DNA of 64,000 nt from Plectrocnemia conspersa (lineage: Eukaryota; Arthropoda; Insecta; Trichoptera; Polycentropodidae), in assembly GCA_009617715.1 (NCBI GenBank), contig VTFK01000364.1, positions 124,001 through 188,000 of the forward strand, read 5' to 3'. The number at the start of each line of letters is the position of its first letter. The first letter of the stretch is position 1. Under the pieces are notes generated by a model, which was not told the origin of the DNA, ran no database searches, and worked only from the letters and a program-made list of their open reading frames with translations. This document shows, one piece after another, positions 50,390 through 62,860 of this stretch. The position numbers and the translations under genes are program-made.

Positions 50390-52045
50390 CACCCATACCT
50401 CGCTATACGGCCGCTCTTTATACGGCCTTTCGCTATAACGGCCCTCTTCAATTAAGGCACGTTTTCGATTAACGGCCTAAAATGTTTCGCTATAACGGCA
50501 AAAAAATTTTTCTCGATGTCAATTTTAAAAAAAAATTAAAAATAGATTTAATTTGCATAATTTTAAAATGAAAGGTGAAGCAGCTAGCGCTGATGAGGCC
50601 GCATCTAAGGAATATCCCAACATTTTAAAGGGAATTATTGAAAGAGGTGGTTATAAACCTGAACAAGTGTTTAACGTAGACGAAACAGGGCTTTATTGGA
50701 AGCGAATGCCTGATTGCACGTACATTTCAAAAACCGAAAAATCTGCGCCTGGTTATAAGGTGTCTAAAAAACGATTGACTTTGCTACTTGGTGCAAATGC
50801 CGCGGGTGATTTTAAGCTAAAACCACTTTTAATATATTTGTCCGAAAATCCAAGGCCTCTTAAAGGACTAAATAAAAATCAATTACCCGTCATATGGAGA
50901 GGCTTTGCTAATTTTGGATAATGCACCAGGGCATCCTACTAATTTATCCGAACTATCTGAAGATATCATGATTGAGTACCTTCCGAAAAATACAACAGCT
51001 CTGATCCAACCAATGGATCAGGGTGCAATAGCCACTTTTAAGGCATATTACCTACGCCGAACTTTCCGACAACTTATAAGGGAAACCGACGGTAAATCTT
51101 CAATTAAAACATTTTGGAAAAACTATAACATCGAGGATGCTGTTGACAGCATCAGTGAATCATGGAAGGAATTAAAATGAACAACAATGAACCATGTTTG
51201 AAAAAAATATGTCCAGAATGTGTAAAAAGTACTGATGCAGAAGTTAATTGCCTTCCTGAAATTAGGCAAAACATTTTGGATCTAGCACATGATCTCGGCT
51301 TTGAAGGTTTGAACGAACGTGATGTGCTTGATCTACTTGAAGCTGATAGGGAACCCCTTTCATATAAGGAACTCATTCAGTTGCAAGCAGAACCGGCATT
51401 TGATGAAGAGACAGAGTCTGTTGTATTCAAACAGCTAACATCAAAAAAATTGTCAAAAGCTTTTTCCTATTTCGAACAAGGAATAAACATCTTCCTTAAA
51501 AACGATCCTGATGTCGAACGTAGCGCTAAAGTTTCTCGAGGAATTAATTCAGCCATTAGCTGTTATTAATCACTGAAGAACGAAAGAGACAAAAAGGCAA
51601 GACAAACAACGCTGGACAATTTTTTTAAGCCAGGCCCATCCTTACCAGCGAAAAATGAGGACGACAGTGATCTGCAGGTTACCATTTCTTCATCGTCTTC
51701 AGATTAAAGCCATTTTAAAAAAAAAATATTTTTGTATTCATACACATATTTTATGTAACATGAAGTTGTTTCATTTTTGTTTATGGATTATTGTTGGTTT
51801 TTGGAGTCTGTTATTATTTTATGTACAAATGTATGTACTTGTTATGTATGTATTTTTGATTTAAATGAAATAAAAAGATAAAATGCATTTTAAATGATAA
51901 ACCATGTTACATATTTAACAAATTTGGAACCGATCCCATTGAATTTGTATGAATTTGTATTAGAATAATTGATTCGTTATACGGCTTTTCGCTTTGCGGC
52001 CAAGTTTCGTGGAACGTATCTAGGCCGTAAAGCGAGGTATGGGTG
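50390..52045 (+). mobile_element. pogo/Tigger-type transposon, 1,656 bp, with TIRs and TA duplication
   Basis: The left end CACCCATACCTCGCTATACG continues GGCC; the right end read inward is CACCCATACCTCGCTTTACG then GGCC (one mismatch in 24). TA flanks both sides (50,388-50,389; 52,046-52,047). Subterminal copies of CGCTATAACGGC follow the left end. The interior encodes a Tigger-like DDE transposase in pieces. Confidence 0.93.
50553..51569 (+). pseudogene. Tigger-like DDE transposase, deleted and frameshifted
   Basis: The first piece (50,553-50,921) starts near the end of the CENPB-type DNA-binding region and holds catalytic D1 in FNVDETGLYWKRMPD, then LTLLLGANAAGDFKLKPLL and NQLPVIWR. The second piece (50,905-51,180) has ALLILDNAPGHP with D2 and, about 32 residues on, D3 in IQPMDQGAIATFKAYYLRR. 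The third (51,162-51,569) is the C-terminal region. Some 40-50 codons expected between PVIWR and ALLILDN are missing with a frame change, and the HTH and most of CENPB domain are gone, so the copy cannot move itself. Confidence 0.9.
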
Positions 52046-52049
52046 TATT

Positions 52050-53270
52050 GCTGTTCAGTAAGCATGTATGTGTGGACGCAGAATTGTTCATTACATTGTA
52101 GCTAGGAATTGTCAATAGAACGCATGGTATTCGTCTCGATCAGCTGTTGGTTCGTTGGCCAAGTTCTAGTGGCCGTGCCACAAATGGGTCACTCGAACTG
52201 GAATGAAGAATGAAGTTCTGAAAAATAGTTACAGTGCATACTTATTTACACGTACAAACACACGTACAAAAAGAGTGCACGTGTATGTGAGACCTTAGGT
52301 AACTTCGTCTCGGTCGTTTGGCACCCGAAAAAAACTTATGTAACGAGTCACTTTCAAAAACCATTCTTCTCGCGACAGCGATCTGGTGACACGTTCATGA
52401 ATGGCTGCTTCTGTTTTGAGAAAGTGTGTGGTTTCGATTAATCTCATATGTGTTTATTTCATAAATTTTAATTCTGCGATATCGTGAAAACATTAGAAAA
52501 TAAACTTTCTGTGAAGAATCCGTTTTCAAAGTTCTCAAGTCTTTTAATCCATTGTTTCTTTCAATTAAGTCATATCTTGAAGGTATGAATGTGTTGATTT
52601 GGTACAAAGAAAGCAACCGCTTTTTTTTTTACCGCAGTAGTTTATATTGCGTTATCCCATAAACAGATGTGCGCTTCCCGCTCTCCGCACCGTTAATCAT
52701 ATGAAGAATTTAATTTCACCAAATTTGTATAATTATTGTGAAACATCTAATGCGACGTATAGGAAGCGAGATATCTGCAAAAATACGATTTTCTTGACCT
52801 TTGACATCTTGACTAGTTTTATTTTAGGTAGCAATGGCGAGTACTGGATTTAAAAAATTGGTCTGAATATGGCAGTCGGACTATAACTAAATGATTTGTG
52901 AATTCCGTGAATACATTCTCAACGAGATATCTAGAAAAACTGCTACATTTTTCGCAGATCAATTTAATTGCTACCCCAACAAAAGCTTCGTTTGAGACTA
53001 AAACAATTTCAGAACTTTTCTCCTTTTATTTGTCGAATCCCTCTATGTCTTTTTGATTCTTCAAAGTACGTTGATCTGTGGTTACATAGTGAACGACATT
53101 CGGTTTGTGATTTAGTATTAACACTTTCCTTAAATTAAATTAAATTCATGGTAAAAACTGAATATAAATAGGATGTGTGTTCCACTATTTTTTTCCTTAC
53201 AACAAAAGCACTGAATATTAGTTGTAATTAATAAAACTCTCATAGACAGGGGTTGGATAGGTGTAATTGG
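52050..53270. other. Intergenic DNA, modestly GC-richer at 52,070-52,390
   Basis: 52,070-52,390 has more CpG than its surroundings and could be a promoter or 5'UTR of an unseen gene. No ORF with family support. A T-run lies at 52,621-52,630. Confidence 0.3.
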
Positions 53271-53271
53271 T

Positions 53272-53396
53272 TAATAAATAAACATTGCATACATATGTAG
53301 GTTATTGGGCAATATAAATTACAGATTTGAATCGATTAATAAATAAACATTACATAGATTTATTTGTAAGTGATTGGGCAATATAAATTACAGATA
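53272..53396. repeat. Tandem duplication, units of about 65 bp
   Basis: Both units read TAATAAATAAACATT.CATA ... TTGGGCAATATAAATTACAG; the second carries a few substitutions and a short indel. Confidence 0.85.
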
Positions 53397-53399
53397 TTG

Positions 53400-54590
53400 G
53401 TAAAATGGTTTAGTTAAACAATATTTTTTAAATATCGGAACTAAGACGAATGGTACAAATTATGTGAAAATGTTGGTTAAGTAACTATAATTTTAAATAT
53501 TGCGTTAAGCAAATATACTGGTGGGTTGGGTTGGGGATTTTAGGATCACAATACATCGAATTAACACAACATTCATTACATAAATCAACATATAGATGTA
53601 TGTTTTAAGACTATTTAAGTAGACACATAATAATTAAACATTAATTATCACTAGAGCTTCGACATTTTTGGGGTCCGTTTATGAAATTGCAAAAATGTAA
53701 TGGTATCGTGAAATTCTTAATTTTGGAAAATGTGTATTCACTTCTACAAGTAATTGTCAAGTTCTTACAAATTTGGATTATCACTATGGCAGTTAAATAA
53801 AGTGAAAGAGATGTCTAAAGCTTTAGCAAAATTAAATACACAATTAATTATTACCAGTAATCACGAGTTCAACATTTTTCTGATATTCTATAACCATCTC
53901 AACCTACTGCCAATCTTCAACGAAAAGATTTTTAATATCTTATTATAGTTCGTATTCTTTCACATACACACACCGATGTTGAGCTCCATACTGTTTAATA
54001 ATATTAAACATTTAATAATAACACATATTTTTTTTTTTTTAAATAATACCTATTCGGATTATATATTTTATTACAACATCCAATTATTTTAACATAGATA
54101 AGCGATAATGTACTGTTTTAATAGAAAATGAGCAAACATATAAAAAGATTTTCAAGATTAAATGCAAGAATTTGATTTACAGACTTATTAAAGAAACATG
54201 TAATGGAGAATGGTAATGCAAAATCAATTTGCAAAACCATATTTTTCAGTTTTATATAGAATAAAAATTTCACTGCACGTAATAAAATAACAATAATTCA
54301 CATCCACCCAAAACAATATTATATTAACATTTATGTATATAACAAGAATTAAAAAGCCTTTCAGTAAAATATTAATCCAAATATTAATTAAGAAAAGCAA
54401 CGAAACACACTAAGCTTCACAACACCGTTTAATCGACGTATTCTATTTGAACTCTGGCGCCCTTATTAATACGCGTTCACTGCGTTAAATATATAAATAA
54501 ATAAATATATATGTATATTAATTTTATTAGGTTTGTAATAGTAATCAGTACTTAAATTTGCGAAATGAGAGGTCTCGTGTATCACACATG
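53400..54590. other. AT-rich intergenic DNA
   Basis: Nothing identified. Confidence 0.5.
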
Positions 54591-54594
54591 TTCA

Positions 54595-56770
54595 CTGTCT
54601 CTTTACCCGACGTTTTGACTTCTGATGTTAAGGTCATCATCGGGAGCAGAGTCTCAATATTATATCTTCCAAAGCACATTTTTTGGCTACAAGATCTTAG
54701 GAAGAAATAAATAGATAGAATAGATCAAGATTTTGCCCCTGATGGTGGCCCCAACACCGGAAGTCAAAACGCCGAGAAAAGAGACAGAGAAAATATGCGA
54801 TACACGAGCCCTCCATTTCCCAAACCTAAGTACAGCTATTACAAAAACAAATAATAACAATATATACATCTGGAAGGCAATCTTGACCTCCTTTGCCGAA
54901 AATGTCGTATTCGTTTTCGTGTTTAGCGAAAACGTCGTTTTAGTCACATGAATATTCCATAGACAACCTTCTCTTTTCAACTCGCATTTTCCATTTTTCT
55001 ATTTTTTTTTATTTTATTTTTTTCAATTTTTTTGGGGTATTTTCTATTTTTTTTTGTTTTGTGGTATTTTTTCTATTTTTTGTTTGTTTCTCTTTTTGTT
55101 TTTCTTCGTTTTCGTTTTTGTGTTAAACGAAAACGTCGAATTCGTTTTCGTTTTTGGCGAAAACGTCGTTTCATTTTCGAAAGATCGAGATTTTTCCCCA
55201 GATGTGTCCAACATCGAAAGTTGAAACGTCTGGTAGAAAGATGAAAAAAAATGCGATAAGCCATTCCTCTCATCTCAAAAGCTGGGTACAGTGATGAATG
55301 TATTGCAAATCGATGTTATAAATTATCGCACTTTTTCGGCGTTTTAACACCCGATATTGGAGGATAATCTGGGGCGAATATTACAAATATTAGTTTTTTT
55401 TTTACATATATAAGTATATACATTTATATATATACAACTATATAAGCAACCATTATACTTATAATATTCGTCCCAGATGTTGACCCCAACATTGAAAGTC
55501 GAAACGGCGGGTAGAGAGATGGATAAAAAGTGCGATAAGCCAACCCTTCCACTTCCAAAGCCAAGTACCGTGATAAATGCATCACGGTAGTTAGCTTTGG
55601 AAGAGAAAGTGATAATTTATCACGCTTTTCACCACATCTTTCTTCTCGGCGTTACGACTCCCAATGTTAGGGTCGTAATCTGGTGCGAATATTAAACATA
55701 TAAGGATTGTTTAAAAACATGAATGTATGGATGTAAAAACAACCTTTATATTGATAATATTCGTCCCAGATGATGCCCCCAACATCGGGAGTCAAAACGT
55801 AGGGTAGAGAGATTAATAAAAGGCGCGATAAATCAACCATCCCATTTCCAAAAGCTATGTACCGCAATGTTGCAAAAATAAATAATTGAGATATTTAGAT
55901 ATTATAATATAATTGACTATTCAATTTTGCAAAATGGATTTTATTACGGTACTGAGATTTGGAAATAGAAGTGCTAATTTATCGTGTTTTTCACTACATC
56001 TCTCTTCTCGACGTTTCCACTCCTGATGTTGGGGACATAATCTAGAGTTAATATTACAAATATGAGAGTTATTTATATATATACAACTATATAAACAATC
56101 CTTAAATTTGTAATATTCGCTCCAGATGATGCCCCCAGCATCGGGAGTCGAAAGGTCGGGTAGAGAGATGAATAAAAAGCGCGATAAGTCAACCTTTCCA
56201 TTTCCAAAAGCTAAGTACCACAATGTTCCAAATACGAATAATAATATATTTAAATTATTATTATGATGACTATTAATTTTTGCAGTACAGAATTCATTAT
56301 AGTACTGAGCTTTGGAAATAGAAGTGCTAATTTATCGTGCTTTTCACCACATCTCTCTTCTCGACGATTCGACTCCTGATGTTGGGGACATAAGCTAGGG
56401 TTAATATTACAAATATAAGAGTTGTTTATATATATGTATATATATACATATTTATATATACACTATATAAAAATCCTTACATTTGTAATATTCGCCCCAG
56501 ATGATGATCCCAATATCGAAAGTCGAAACATCGTGTAGGGAGATGAATAAAATGCGGAATAAGTAAACCCTTCCATTTACAAAAGCTTACTACCGTAATG
56601 TTGCAAAACAAATAATTACAATATTATTATTATTATGACAATTTGTTTTGCAAAACAGAATTCATTACGGTAGTTAGCTTTGGAAAGAGAAGTGACCATT
56701 TTTTGCGCATTTTACCAAATCTCTCTTCTCGGTGTTTTGACTCCCGATGGTGAGATCATTATTTGTACAG
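54595..56770. repeat. Tandem array of palindromic (inverted-dimer) units, period about 300-370 bp
   Basis: Forward arms near 54,733, 55,190, 55,468, 55,766, 56,120 and 56,492 alternate with reverse arms near 54,606, 55,335, 55,640, 56,005, 56,365 and 56,730. A forward arm runs CCCAGATGATGNCCCCAACA, then TCGGGAGTCGAAACG, GGGTAGAGAGATGAATAAAA, CGATAAG and CCATTTCCAAAAGCTAAGTA. The reverse arm is its complement, and the two face each other across 40-100 bp of AT-rich loop. Every ORF in the array is a by-product of the repeat. Most arms keep GAAAC or AAAAC, and several keep GAC/GUC pairing that would form hammerhead stem II. Confidence 0.88.
54895..55180. repeat. Short CGAAAACGTCG-type repeats and T-rich tract inside the array
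   Basis: GCGAAAACGTCGTTTTAGTC, ACGAAAACGTCGAATTCG and GGCGAAAACGTCGTTTC recur, separated by a T-rich run at 55,000-55,130. It interrupts the first two palindromic units. Confidence 0.7.
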
Positions 56771-56784
56771 TAAATATTTATTTA

Positions 56785-56885
56785 CACAAGCTTTCGTCCG
56801 CGATGTGATAGACATCCTCAGATGCAATTTACACCGTCACATCCTTTCATCTGAGGACATCCGTACATGGCGGACGAAGCTTGTG
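56785..56885. repeat. 101-bp inverted repeat beside the palindromic array
   Basis: CACAAGCTTTCGTCCGCGAT at 56,785 pairs imperfectly with the segment ending GGCGGACGAAGCTTGTG at 56,885; the arms are 38-40 bp. Each arm, on opposite strands, carries CTGAGGA, and the left arm (minus strand) also GAAAG after a GUC/GAC-pairable loop, as in a hammerhead core. Confidence 0.8.
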
Positions 56886-56889
56886 CAAA

Positions 56890-59800
56890 ATTATAATTAC
56901 CGCAGTTAAATCGAATCTTACCTAATATGCAATTAAAATATTCACATTATTAATATACACACACACATATATATGATTATTATTATTAATAAAAAATATT
57001 ATACATCAGCTACTTCTAATAACTACTGAGCAAATTTCATGCGAATCATATAATGTACAAATTTGTTAGAATCTAGGAATTGTCTATATATATATATATA
57101 CAGTTTTTCCTTAACTTTAGTCAAAAATTTAAAATTTTAATTATTATTATAACGTAATAAGCCCAGCAAATATGAGTACATATAATAATTATTATTATTG
57201 CTTTTATTATTATTAAGACTTAACAACTCGATTCTCTAATTTTAAATGATGATATGTCAATGTTTACTAAGTGACTATATGAGTTGCAATGGCACATGAA
57301 TATTATGGTTGAAATTTGATTAAATGTAAAAGTGGCAGTACTGGGCTTCTTCTATTAAATATGATAAGGTTATATTGCAGTGTGCATAAATTTAGGGTTT
57401 ATATATATACATAATATTATAAATATATATTTATTAGTAGGTAATACTTATATTTAGAAATAATACCAATATATAATCATAATAAGATTTTTTAGAGAAA
57501 TATAAGAACCGGTAAAACTTCAATCTAAAATATTAAATGCTTTGACAACAGGCAACTTTGTATATTTAGTAGTTTTTATGATATTTATTTTGGATTACAT
57601 TATAGTCGCTTTATGCAGGATTAATAGATGACAAAAAGGTGAATTCATATTATTATTTTTAAAATTATACTTTTAATGAATGATCAGAAATGCTGAGAAA
57701 GTAAATCGAGATGATACACATTACTATCAGCAACTATAATTAATAAAAATCTTTCCTTTTATATTTTTTATGAAGCAATATATTTTTTTGACTGTCTAAA
57801 AAATCTGTTTAAGTAGTTATACCCGAATAAAGTTTTACAACATTTCAAATCGAATATATTAATTGGAATGTGAATACTTATACACATGTTCCACGTATGC
57901 CTATAACAACATTTAATATATAGTTTGAAGAAAAAAAAATTTTTTTTTTGAGAAATTGCCGAGAAATTCATTTAGAATTAAGATTTTTTTAAACGTCAGT
58001 TTCATCAAAAACAATTTTTTCTTCAAATTTGACGTAACGAGAAAACCATCGTATGCATTTTTCAATTTATTGATATTTTGTACTCGTCTATTAAGAACTT
58101 CTTAAGATCTTCTAAACCAAATATTCCGAATTCAAACATTTTAATAGTATAAAAAATATTATTCTTGAAACATATACTAATCTATAAACTATGGTTTACA
58201 TATACCTAAACCTTTGCGATATACTTTTAAAGATCTCGCGAGATTAGTGGCATGTAAATTAGATAATAATATTATATTTGTGTGTGATTTGTACTTTGAA
58301 TCATATTAAAAATAAATATAATAAGCTGTGCAAATATAAGGGTTTCAAAAAAGCTTCCTATAACAATCTAGCGTACGATACAAAATAAAGTTGCATTGCA
58401 AATGACGACAAACTTCTATTCTAACACGTAACTACATGTGTACAGGCTACTTTGTTTGCATTTTCGATTGGTTTTCTCTATTTGTCATATATGTACAACG
58501 TTGTTGACTATATGTTTATTATTAGTGATTATATGTAATTAATATATATTAGTTAAATATGTTTTTTAATGTGAACTATTCTGAAACTTAGTACTTAATT
58601 AAGCATTTATAGCATATATATTTTAACAAACTAGCGTCTACTGAAAAGATATATCTGATATGTACATTGATAAATATAATTTTATAATGACGATTTTTGA
58701 GATGAGATAATGAAAAAAGGGGGTTACCAGATTGAAGAAATATGACGTGAAATGTAACTAATTTTCGTGTATCTTTTATATGTTGATGTTGTTGAATAAT
58801 TTTAAATTAACATTGCAATGAAAACATTTTGGAATAAACTATCCGGGCTCTTCAGGTGTAACGTAGCCATATACCATAAACTTGCAAAGCAATGCTATGT
58901 TTTAAAAAAACAACGACATTTTTAGTCATAGTTTTCTGTAACTAAAAATGTTTAAAAAAAAAATTGAATCAGTTTCTTACAATGCAATTTGAAAAAAAAT
59001 ATAATTTGTAGTTATACATATGGATATTTAGGTTTCAAAATTACGTGATCATATATTATGTACTTTTTGAAATTGTTCAAATATTGTTAAACAAGAAAGA
59101 TAGTCACGATGGATTCATGGATGGATAGAAAATTGCGTTCACAGCTATAATGATTTATGGAGAGTTAGATGAAGCGATACATATAAATTATAATTAAAAG
59201 CAAAATTCTGGTAGGTTTCGGATACTAATTATGCGAAAAACAGTCCGGGCTCACAGGTTGCCAGCTGATCATTTATTAAAAGGCCAACAGCGTAATAAGA
59301 TATGCAAAATTTGAAAGTTATTTTCATAATCCTAATTATTCCACAACTCTTTCATTCGACAACCCTCAGGCATCTACATACGATGTTGGGCCTTTTGGCA
59401 CTCTAATGCCAATTTATCATATTTGCTTATTGTCCACCAGAAGAAAAAAAGCCTCAAGGCCTCAAAATTACACGAAAATTTCATTGTGAGAATTTGTTCG
59501 CAAGCATTTCATCAAATCAGTAAATTTATATTGAGACATATTGTATATCTATCTAATAAAATGTTAGTTTCTTATGTAAAGGGATAATGGCCAGAAAAAA
59601 ATTCTGACACATGAATAGAAAATATACGGTTTGATAGTCCACGAAAGATGTTGATCTGGTGATGTACAATAACAAATAAAATAAAATTGCACTAAAGGAA
59701 TATTGATTTAAATATCGATACAGTCAACATTTATAATATTAGCGATGATAATATTGGGATTTTAATTTTTTACATATGAATTTTAATTTACGGTTTTGTA

Positions 59801-59890
59801 ACACATTGAATTCTAACAGCTTTTTTATAATAACACAAATTATTTAACTAAAGTTGAAAAGCGTAAATTCCCCAATGTCTGGTAACCCTA
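56890..59890. other. AT-rich intergenic DNA
   Basis: 3 kb with dinucleotide and ATT microsatellites (for example (CA)n/(TA)n near 56,960 and TATATATATATATATA near 57,086) and no supported gene. Confidence 0.5.
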
Positions 59891-59894
59891 AGAC

Positions 59895-60639
59895 CAGCAG
59901 CGTAGCTATGGGAGTGGCGGGGTGGGGGTGGGGGGGCGCTTGTTTTAGAGCAGCATATTCGCGATAGATCTTAACCATAAATGCATAAGCGTAACAATAA
60001 CTTTTATATGCTTATTATTGCTTCAATTTTATACAAATATGAGTATTATATAAATGATATATTTAATTAATTGTAAATTATTTTAATTTATTATTTGACA
60101 GATCATGGTAGAAAGCCATATTTATAATTATTAAAAATTTACACGTGTTTATTTGTAATTTCTAGTATTGTTTATTTCTGTAGAAGCTACAAATATTCAC
60201 GTATATTTTTATAATAATACATCATTTGTTAGCAAATTCAATGAATAATCAATTTTTATGTTTTTTTTTACTCTGTAATGATATGTTGACAATGTCATGT
60301 TTTATACTATACTATTTGATATAATGCATTTTATTGTATTATTTAAAATTAATTATAATGATTATTTGACAATTTGCTATTTTATTGCATTTTTTATGGT
60401 ATTATAAAACACCATGTTTAAATAAAAAAAAACAAATAATGCATACTAATAATATGTGAAGAGTATGTAGCGTAATTGGGAAGTGAGGCAAAAGGGGCCA
60501 CCTGTTCTGGAAAGCTTTTGTTTATTTATTATTAACTAAGCTACAAATTTTAGGAAGGTCAGATTTTGTTTTAAAAAAATATGGGGGAGGGCAATTTTAA
60601 GGTTTACTCCGGGCGGCACATACCCTAGCTACGCCACTG
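59895..60639. mobile_element. Non-autonomous hAT-like element, 745 bp
   Basis: The left end is CAGCAGCGTAGCTATGGG and the right end read inward is CAGTGGCGTAGCTAGGG, each followed by a G-rich stretch inside. The flanking octamers CCTAAGAC (59,887-59,894) and ACTAAGAT (60,640-60,647) agree at 6 of 8 positions, compatible with a decayed 8-bp duplication. No ORF. Confidence 0.6.
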
Positions 60640-60769
60640 ACTAAGATACAATAAATGCGACAGAACCATGCTAGTGAAAGGTTTGTCCCATATAAATTAT
60701 TATGATATATGTTAATAATAACATGTTTGCATGGTTTCAAAGTACAACCAAACAAACAATATATGATAT

Positions 60770-61945
60770 CGAGGAGAAGGCGTGGATAGTAGAAATTATA
60801 TTTTGCCCAGGCTCTTATAGTGAAAGTGAGCAAAATATGGAACGGAAACATTCGATTTAAATACATTTATATCAATGAAAGGGCGTTAGTAGTATTACTA
60901 TATTTTTCTCAGCGTCTTATAGTGAAACTGATAAAATTTTAGAAAGAGACATTTGATTTACATCTAGTATATCGAAGGAGTGAGAAGGTAGGGTAACCAT
61001 ATTTCGACCAGGTTCACTCAAGTGAAACTGTGAAAAATATGAGACGGAGACATTCTACTAAATATAAATTTATATTAAAAAGGGTAGGTTGGTAGGATTA
61101 CCATATTTTGCTCAGACTATTATAATAAGCTAAGAAAATTATAGGGTTAAACATTACTATTACAATAAATTTAAATCGAAAATAGATGGATAGTAAGTGA
61201 CCATACTTCAACCAGGTTCACACAAGCGAAACTGAACAAAGAATGGGACGAAGATATTCAAAATCGGTTGGTAGGATGACAATATTGTGCTCGGACTCAT
61301 GAAGTAAAACTGAGCAAATTAAGGAAAGAGACAATCGACTTAAGCTAAATTTATATCAAAAGGGAAAGTAGGTAGGGTAATCATATTTCGACCAGGCTCA
61401 CACAAGTGAACTTGACAAAGTATGGGGCGGAGAAATATGATTTAAATTAATTTAAATCGAAAATAGAGGGTTGGTAGGTGATTGTACTTCAACTAGGTTC
61501 ATACAAGTGAAACTGAACATAGTATGGGACGGAGACATTCAATTTAAAATAAGTTTAAACCGAAAATAGAGGGTTGGTAAGTGACCATACTTCGACTAGT
61601 TTCAAGTATGTGACAGAGACATTCGATTTAAAATAAATTTAAATCGATAATAGAGGGTTGGTAAGTGACCATACTACCAGTTTCAAGTATGTGAAGGAAA
61701 CTGAACAAAGTATGCGATGAAGACAAAATGGAGGGTGGGTAAGTGTCCATACTTCGACCAGGCTCACACAAGTGAAACTGAACAAAGTATGGGACAGAAA
61801 CATTTGATTTAAAATTAATTTAAACCAAAAATAGGGGGTTGGTAAGGTGAATTTACTTTGATCAGGTTCACACAAGTGAAGTTGAGCAAAATATGGGACT
61901 AAGAAATTTTATTAAAAATATATTTATATCGAAAAGAGGTGGTGA
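60770..61945. repeat. Satellite-like tandem array, units about 80-120 bp, about 11-12 copies
   Basis: Repeated blocks read GGTTGGTAAGTGACCATACT, TCGACCAGGTTCACACAAGT, GAAACTGAACAAAGTATGGG, ACGGAGACATTCGATTTAAA, then ATAAATTTAAATCGAAAATA. Divergence is higher at the left edge. Short minus-strand ORFs here come only from the repeat. Confidence 0.88.
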
Positions 61946-62151
61946 GTTTAATAGAGCATTTATCAATATTTGTTGATGTATATAAATAAAATAAAAAACA
62001 TTTTTAAGATATAAATAAATTATTTGAATAAATATTAGCAAAATAAGCATGAACAAGAAGATTTAATTTACTGCCATGTCTATTCACTACCATGGTTCTG
62101 CCGGTGTACTGACAATTACAAATATATATATATATATATATATTTATAATT

Positions 62152-62217
62152 ATGACATTAAAAGTATTTATTGCGGTTGCTATGTCTATAGCTACTGCTG
62201 CAGCTACTATAGACAAG
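62152..62217 (+). CDS. Possible signal-peptide first exon of a gene running off the right side
   Basis: ATG at 62,152 opens MTLKVFIAVAMSIATAAATI then DK, a textbook short insect signal peptide, ending on the splice donor AAG|GTAATATT in phase 0. An AT-dinucleotide tract lies just upstream. No continuing exon is recognised in 62.2-64 kb. It could equally be a chance hydrophobic ORF; I cannot name a family. Confidence 0.3.
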
Positions 62218-62860
62218 GTAATATTTGCGCGTTTTAAAATTTTATACATATTTACATTTTATAATATAAATCATGTTATATTACATTACACATACAAATA
62301 TGTGCACGAATATATACATATATTTTCGTATATATTTATATAAGTGCACACACAAATATATGCTTTTAGCAAACATATATAATAAAGCTATATATTATTA
62401 ATATTATATTTACTAAAATTATAAAGACCAAGCTTTAACTATGAAATTTCAATGAATTTTCAATGAATTTCAAATTATCTACTAAAATATTGCAGGATAC
62501 ACATTTTCTTCAAATAATATACACTTTCCACTTCGTCATCTATAAATAATAGTAATATTTAAATAAGATATAAACGGTATTACAATTCAACACTCCAGTT
62601 TGCAAAACTCAGTTAAACTTGCATGCTAATTAATTGTTTTACATCAAACTAATCCAAATTTAAAAAATATTTGCTTTATTGTATAATATAACAATCGCGA
62701 ATAACGCAATCGTTATTCTAATTATCAGCAAATTTGGATCAGATTTTTGTACTCCTAATTCTTAAACGTTGTTCAATCACATACTTTACCCATTTTTACC
62801 TTACGTTATAAAACACCAACCGTTACATTATAGCTAGTATTATAATTATATAATACATAT

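Noticed and set aside
54687..56223. Several 66-100-codon ORFs
   Set aside because: They arise from the palindromic satellite and mirror each other between units.
60597..62056. Hydrophobic minus-strand ORFs of 62-89 codons
   Set aside because: Produced by the tandem satellite and AT-rich flanks.
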